NCBI GenBank assembly: GCA_045658165.1
Contig: JAZOUN010000075.1
Coordinates: 1 to 7,512, forward strand
Source: UBA1081 sp045658165
GTDB taxonomy: Bacteria > Bacillota > Clostridia > Oscillospirales > Acutalibacteraceae
Direction of reading: 5' to 3'
Length of the DNA stretch: 7,512 nt
Positions 5,866-7,512 of the stretch are shown one piece after another (position 1 is the first letter of the stretch; each line of letters begins with the position of its first letter). The notes under the pieces were generated by a model. It saw nothing but the letters and a program-made list of their open reading frames with translations, searched no databases and was not told where the DNA came from. A program made the position numbers and the translations under genes.

Positions 5866-6215
5866 TTTCAGAACCGAGAAAAACAGGTCTTTTAGGAGAA
5901 ATATATGCATCAAGATATCTCAGAAACAAGGGTTATAGTATCGTTGCTGCTAATTTCAGAACTAAAAGCGGAGAAATCGATTTGATTGCAGAAACAGAAA
6001 GCACTGTTTGCTTTGTTGAGGTAAAAACAAGAAAAGATGGCGCTTTTTTTGACCCTGCTTTTGCTGTTGACCGTGCTAAAGAAGAGAATGTTAAAAGTAC
6101 TGCAGCGGCATACATTTCTGCTACAAAAACTTCAAAATTTGCAAGGTTTGATATTATAGAAGTCATTATTTGTGAGAATCAATATAAAATACGTCATACT
6201 GAAAATGCTTTTTAA
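5862..6215 (+). CDS. yraN: YraN/UPF0102 family protein (predicted nuclease fold)
   Basis: A 117-residue protein, the usual length of the UPF0102 family. It has a PD-(D/E)xK-like core: GLLGEIYASRYL with Glu13, SGEIDLIAE with Asp40, and FVEVKTRK with Glu53 and Lys55, followed by FFDPAFAVDRAKEE and a closing RFDIIEVI strand. These acidic and Lys residues match the catalytic pattern of restriction-endonuclease-like folds such as Holliday junction resolvases, but the activity of YraN proteins is not settled. It starts at ATG 5862 in an ATGA overlap with the rnhB stop and has no clear Shine-Dalgarno, so translation is probably coupled to rnhB. rnhB-yraN adjacency is common in Firmicutes and hints at a role in DNA repair or processing. 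The segment around residues 70-85 (VDRAKEENVKST) shows some departure from the K(R/Q)-rich helix common in relatives. Confidence 0.92.
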   Translation: MISEPRKTGLLGEIYASRYLRNKGYSIVAANFRTKSGEIDLIAETESTVCFVEVKTRKDGAFFDPAFAVDRAKEENVKSTAAAYISATKTSKFARFDIIEVIICENQYKIRHTENAF

Positions 6216-6224
6216 GGTGAAAAT

Positions 6225-7142
6225 ATGCGATTTTTTGATTTACATTGTGATACAATAACAGAGCTTGAAAAGAAGAAAGAAAGCCTTAAAAGTAACAGCG
6301 GCCATATTTCTCTCGACAGAGCCGGTTATTTTGATGAATACGTGCAGGATTATGCTATCTTTGTTCCTGATGAATACAGGGGTAAGGCAGCAACAGATTA
6401 TTTTGACCGTGTTTATGCTTATTACAAAGCACAGATTGAATCTGCAGGTGTGAGTGAATATCACGAAAAGAAAGCCACACAGTTCAGATCAATCCTGTCT
6501 GTTGAAGGCGGTGCAGGTATGGGCGGCACAATCGAAGGTCTTTATCATCTTGCAGACTGCGGTGTTAAGCTTATCACCATTACATGGAACGGCAGAAACG
6601 AGCTTGCAAGCGGCTGCTTTGACGAAGAAGATATCGGTCTTACTTCATTCGGCAGGGAAGCTATAAAAGAAATGGAAAAACTGCACATCGCTGCAGACGT
6701 TTCACATCTTTCGGTAAAAGGCTTCTATGACCTTGCAGATATGGCAGAAAAGCCTTTTATGGCTTCTCATTCATGCATTGATATTGTTGACAACTTCAAG
6801 GCAAGACACAGAAATCTCACAGAAGACCAGGTCAGTATTATTGCAGAGCATAGGGGTGTTATCGGCATCAATCTGTGGAAAAAAATCCTTGGCAACGAAG
6901 ATAATTCTTTTGATGCCGTAGTTCGTCATATGAGCAGAATTATAGAAATCGGAGGAGAAGATGTTGTTGCAATGGGTACAGACTTTGACGGTTGCGATAT
7001 TAACCCCGACCTTGCAGGTATAGAAAAGATTACTGCTCTTTCAGATTATCTTTCATGCCACGGTTTTGACAATAAGCTTCTTGATAAGATATTTTTTGAA
7101 AATGCAGACAGATTTTTTGCAAATCTTCTCTTTACAAAATAA
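6225..7142 (+). CDS. M19 family dipeptidase (membrane dipeptidase-like, cytosolic)
   Basis: A 305-residue metallopeptidase of the amidohydrolase TIM-barrel fold, predicted to hydrolyse dipeptides, possibly including D-residue C-termini. The two-zinc site is complete: His7 and Asp9 in DLHCDT, the bridging Glu94 in SVEGG, His161 in DVSHLS and His182 in ASHSC. The substrate-binding ARHRN (193-197) and the catalytic GTDFDG Asp253 are also present. It has no signal peptide or membrane anchor, so unlike mammalian renal dipeptidase it should act in the cytosol, as bacterial M19 enzymes do. ATG 6225 has AAGGTGA (6214-6220) at 4 bases, beginning at the end of yraN. The 9-base gap suggests it is the last gene of the rbgA unit. 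No terminator follows, and the thrC promoter starts inside its last codons. The exact substrate cannot be read from the sequence. Confidence 0.93.
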   Translation: MRFFDLHCDTITELEKKKESLKSNSGHISLDRAGYFDEYVQDYAIFVPDEYRGKAATDYFDRVYAYYKAQIESAGVSEYHEKKATQFRSILSVEGGAGMGGTIEGLYHLADCGVKLITITWNGRNELASGCFDEEDIGLTSFGREAIKEMEKLHIAADVSHLSVKGFYDLADMAEKPFMASHSCIDIVDNFKARHRNLTEDQVSIIAEHRGVIGINLWKKILGNEDNSFDAVVRHMSRIIEIGGEDVVAMGTDFDGCDINPDLAGIEKITALSDYLSCHGFDNKLLDKIFFENADRFFANLLFTK

Positions 7143-7159
7143 ATTTGGTCTGTTATAAT
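7131..7159 (+). promoter_or_regulatory. Strong sigma-A-type promoter of thrC
   Basis: TTTACA (7131-7136) and TATAAT (7154-7159) are 17 bases apart. TG plus one base (7151-7153) makes an extended -10. The -35 box lies within the last codons of the dipeptidase gene. Transcription should start near 7166, giving a leader of about 30 bases. There is no room for a riboswitch or T-box, so control, if any, would be at the promoter. Confidence 0.85.
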
Positions 7160-7197
7160 ATATCGTGATTTTTTACAATTGAAAGGATGTAATCCGA

Positions 7198-7512
7198 ATG
7201 TTTTATACATCAACAAGAGATAAGTCTCTTAAAGTGACATCAGCTGAAGCAATCACAAAGGGTATTTCAGCAGAGGGCGGACTATTTGTGCCCTGCGAAG
7301 TACCCCAGGTTGATCTCGACTTTATTGCTTCTATGAAAGATATGTCATACATTGAAAGAGCAAAGAAAGTGCTTTCACTTTACCTCACAGACTTCACAGC
7401 AGAAGAAATCGCTGCTTTTGTAGAAGGCGCATACAAAGAAGGCAAGTTCTCAAGTGATGAAGTTGCTCCCGTTGTCAAACTTCATGACAATGTTAATATT
7501 CTTGTACTCTGG
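7198..7512 (+). CDS. thrC: Threonine synthase, N-terminal part (3' end outside the window)
   Basis: The frame is open from ATG 7198 to the last base, giving 105 residues beginning MFYTSTRDKSLKVTSAEAI. The N-terminal domain of PLP-dependent threonine synthase is recognisable from FYTSTRD at the start, the KGISAEGGLFVPCEVP block (about residues 23-38), and the helices up to NVNILVLW at the edge. The enzyme converts O-phosphohomoserine to threonine. The PLP-binding Lys lies farther downstream and is not in view, so catalytic integrity cannot be judged. Full-length clostridial enzymes are close to 500 residues, so about four fifths is missing. AAAGGA (7182-7187) lies 10 bases before the start codon, slightly long but acceptable. 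It has its own strong promoter, so it starts a new transcription unit. Confidence 0.93.
   Translation, partial: MFYTSTRDKSLKVTSAEAITKGISAEGGLFVPCEVPQVDLDFIASMKDMSYIERAKKVLSLYLTDFTAEEIAAFVEGAYKEGKFSSDEVAPVVKLHDNVNILVLW

Noticed and set aside
7143..7197. A terminator or riboswitch between the dipeptidase gene and thrC
   Set aside because: The T-run at 7169-7174 has no stem before it, and the leader of about 30 bases is too short for a known riboswitch or T-box.
1..7512. CRISPR array, insertion sequence, prophage, toxin-antitoxin or defence genes
   Set aside because: No spaced repeats, terminal inverted repeats, transposase or related motifs were seen. The only large repeat is the signal peptidase gene duplication.

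Overview
The window looks like a piece of a chromosome from a low-GC Gram-positive anaerobe, most likely a clostridial (Oscillospiraceae/Ruminococcaceae-like) gut bacterium. Three things suggest this: the AT-rich sequence with strong GGAGG/AGGTGA ribosome binding sites, the Firmicutes-style run rplS - signal peptidase I - rbgA - rnhB - yraN, and the B12-binding radical SAM / DUF2344 gene pair. The genus assignment is inference. All genes are on the + strand and closely packed. No mobile element, CRISPR array, tRNA or rRNA was seen.

Layout. 1-1372 is the 3' part of a radical SAM gene whose start lies off the left edge. It overlaps the gene for its usual partner, a DUF2344 protein (1344-2003). 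A 199-bp gap follows. It holds a strong extended -10 promoter and a leader RNA that can be folded by hand, just ahead of rplS (ribosomal protein L19, 2203-2547). rplS ends in an intrinsic terminator at 2561-2587. Next come three consecutive type I signal peptidase genes (2622-3188, 3207-3758, 3769-4350), all with an intact Ser/Lys catalytic dyad, closed by a strong terminator (4355-4381). Then rbgA (50S assembly GTPase), rnhB (RNase HII) and yraN (UPF0102 nuclease-fold protein) form an overlapping block (4398-6215). An M19-type dipeptidase gene follows nine bases later (6225-7142). A near-consensus promoter whose -35 box lies inside the dipeptidase gene drives thrC (threonine synthase), which runs off the right edge.

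How it fits together. The core combines ribosome production (L19, RbgA), protein export (signal peptidases) and nucleic-acid upkeep (RNase HII, YraN), a grouping conserved in many Firmicutes. Two departures stand out. The signal peptidase slot is filled by three tandem paralogs. The genes upstream of rplS are the radical SAM/DUF2344 pair rather than the common rimM-trmD.

I found no clearly novel multi-gene system. The most interesting points are the signal peptidase triplication, the putative L19 leader, and a promoter-like sequence placed immediately before the terminator that precedes rbgA.
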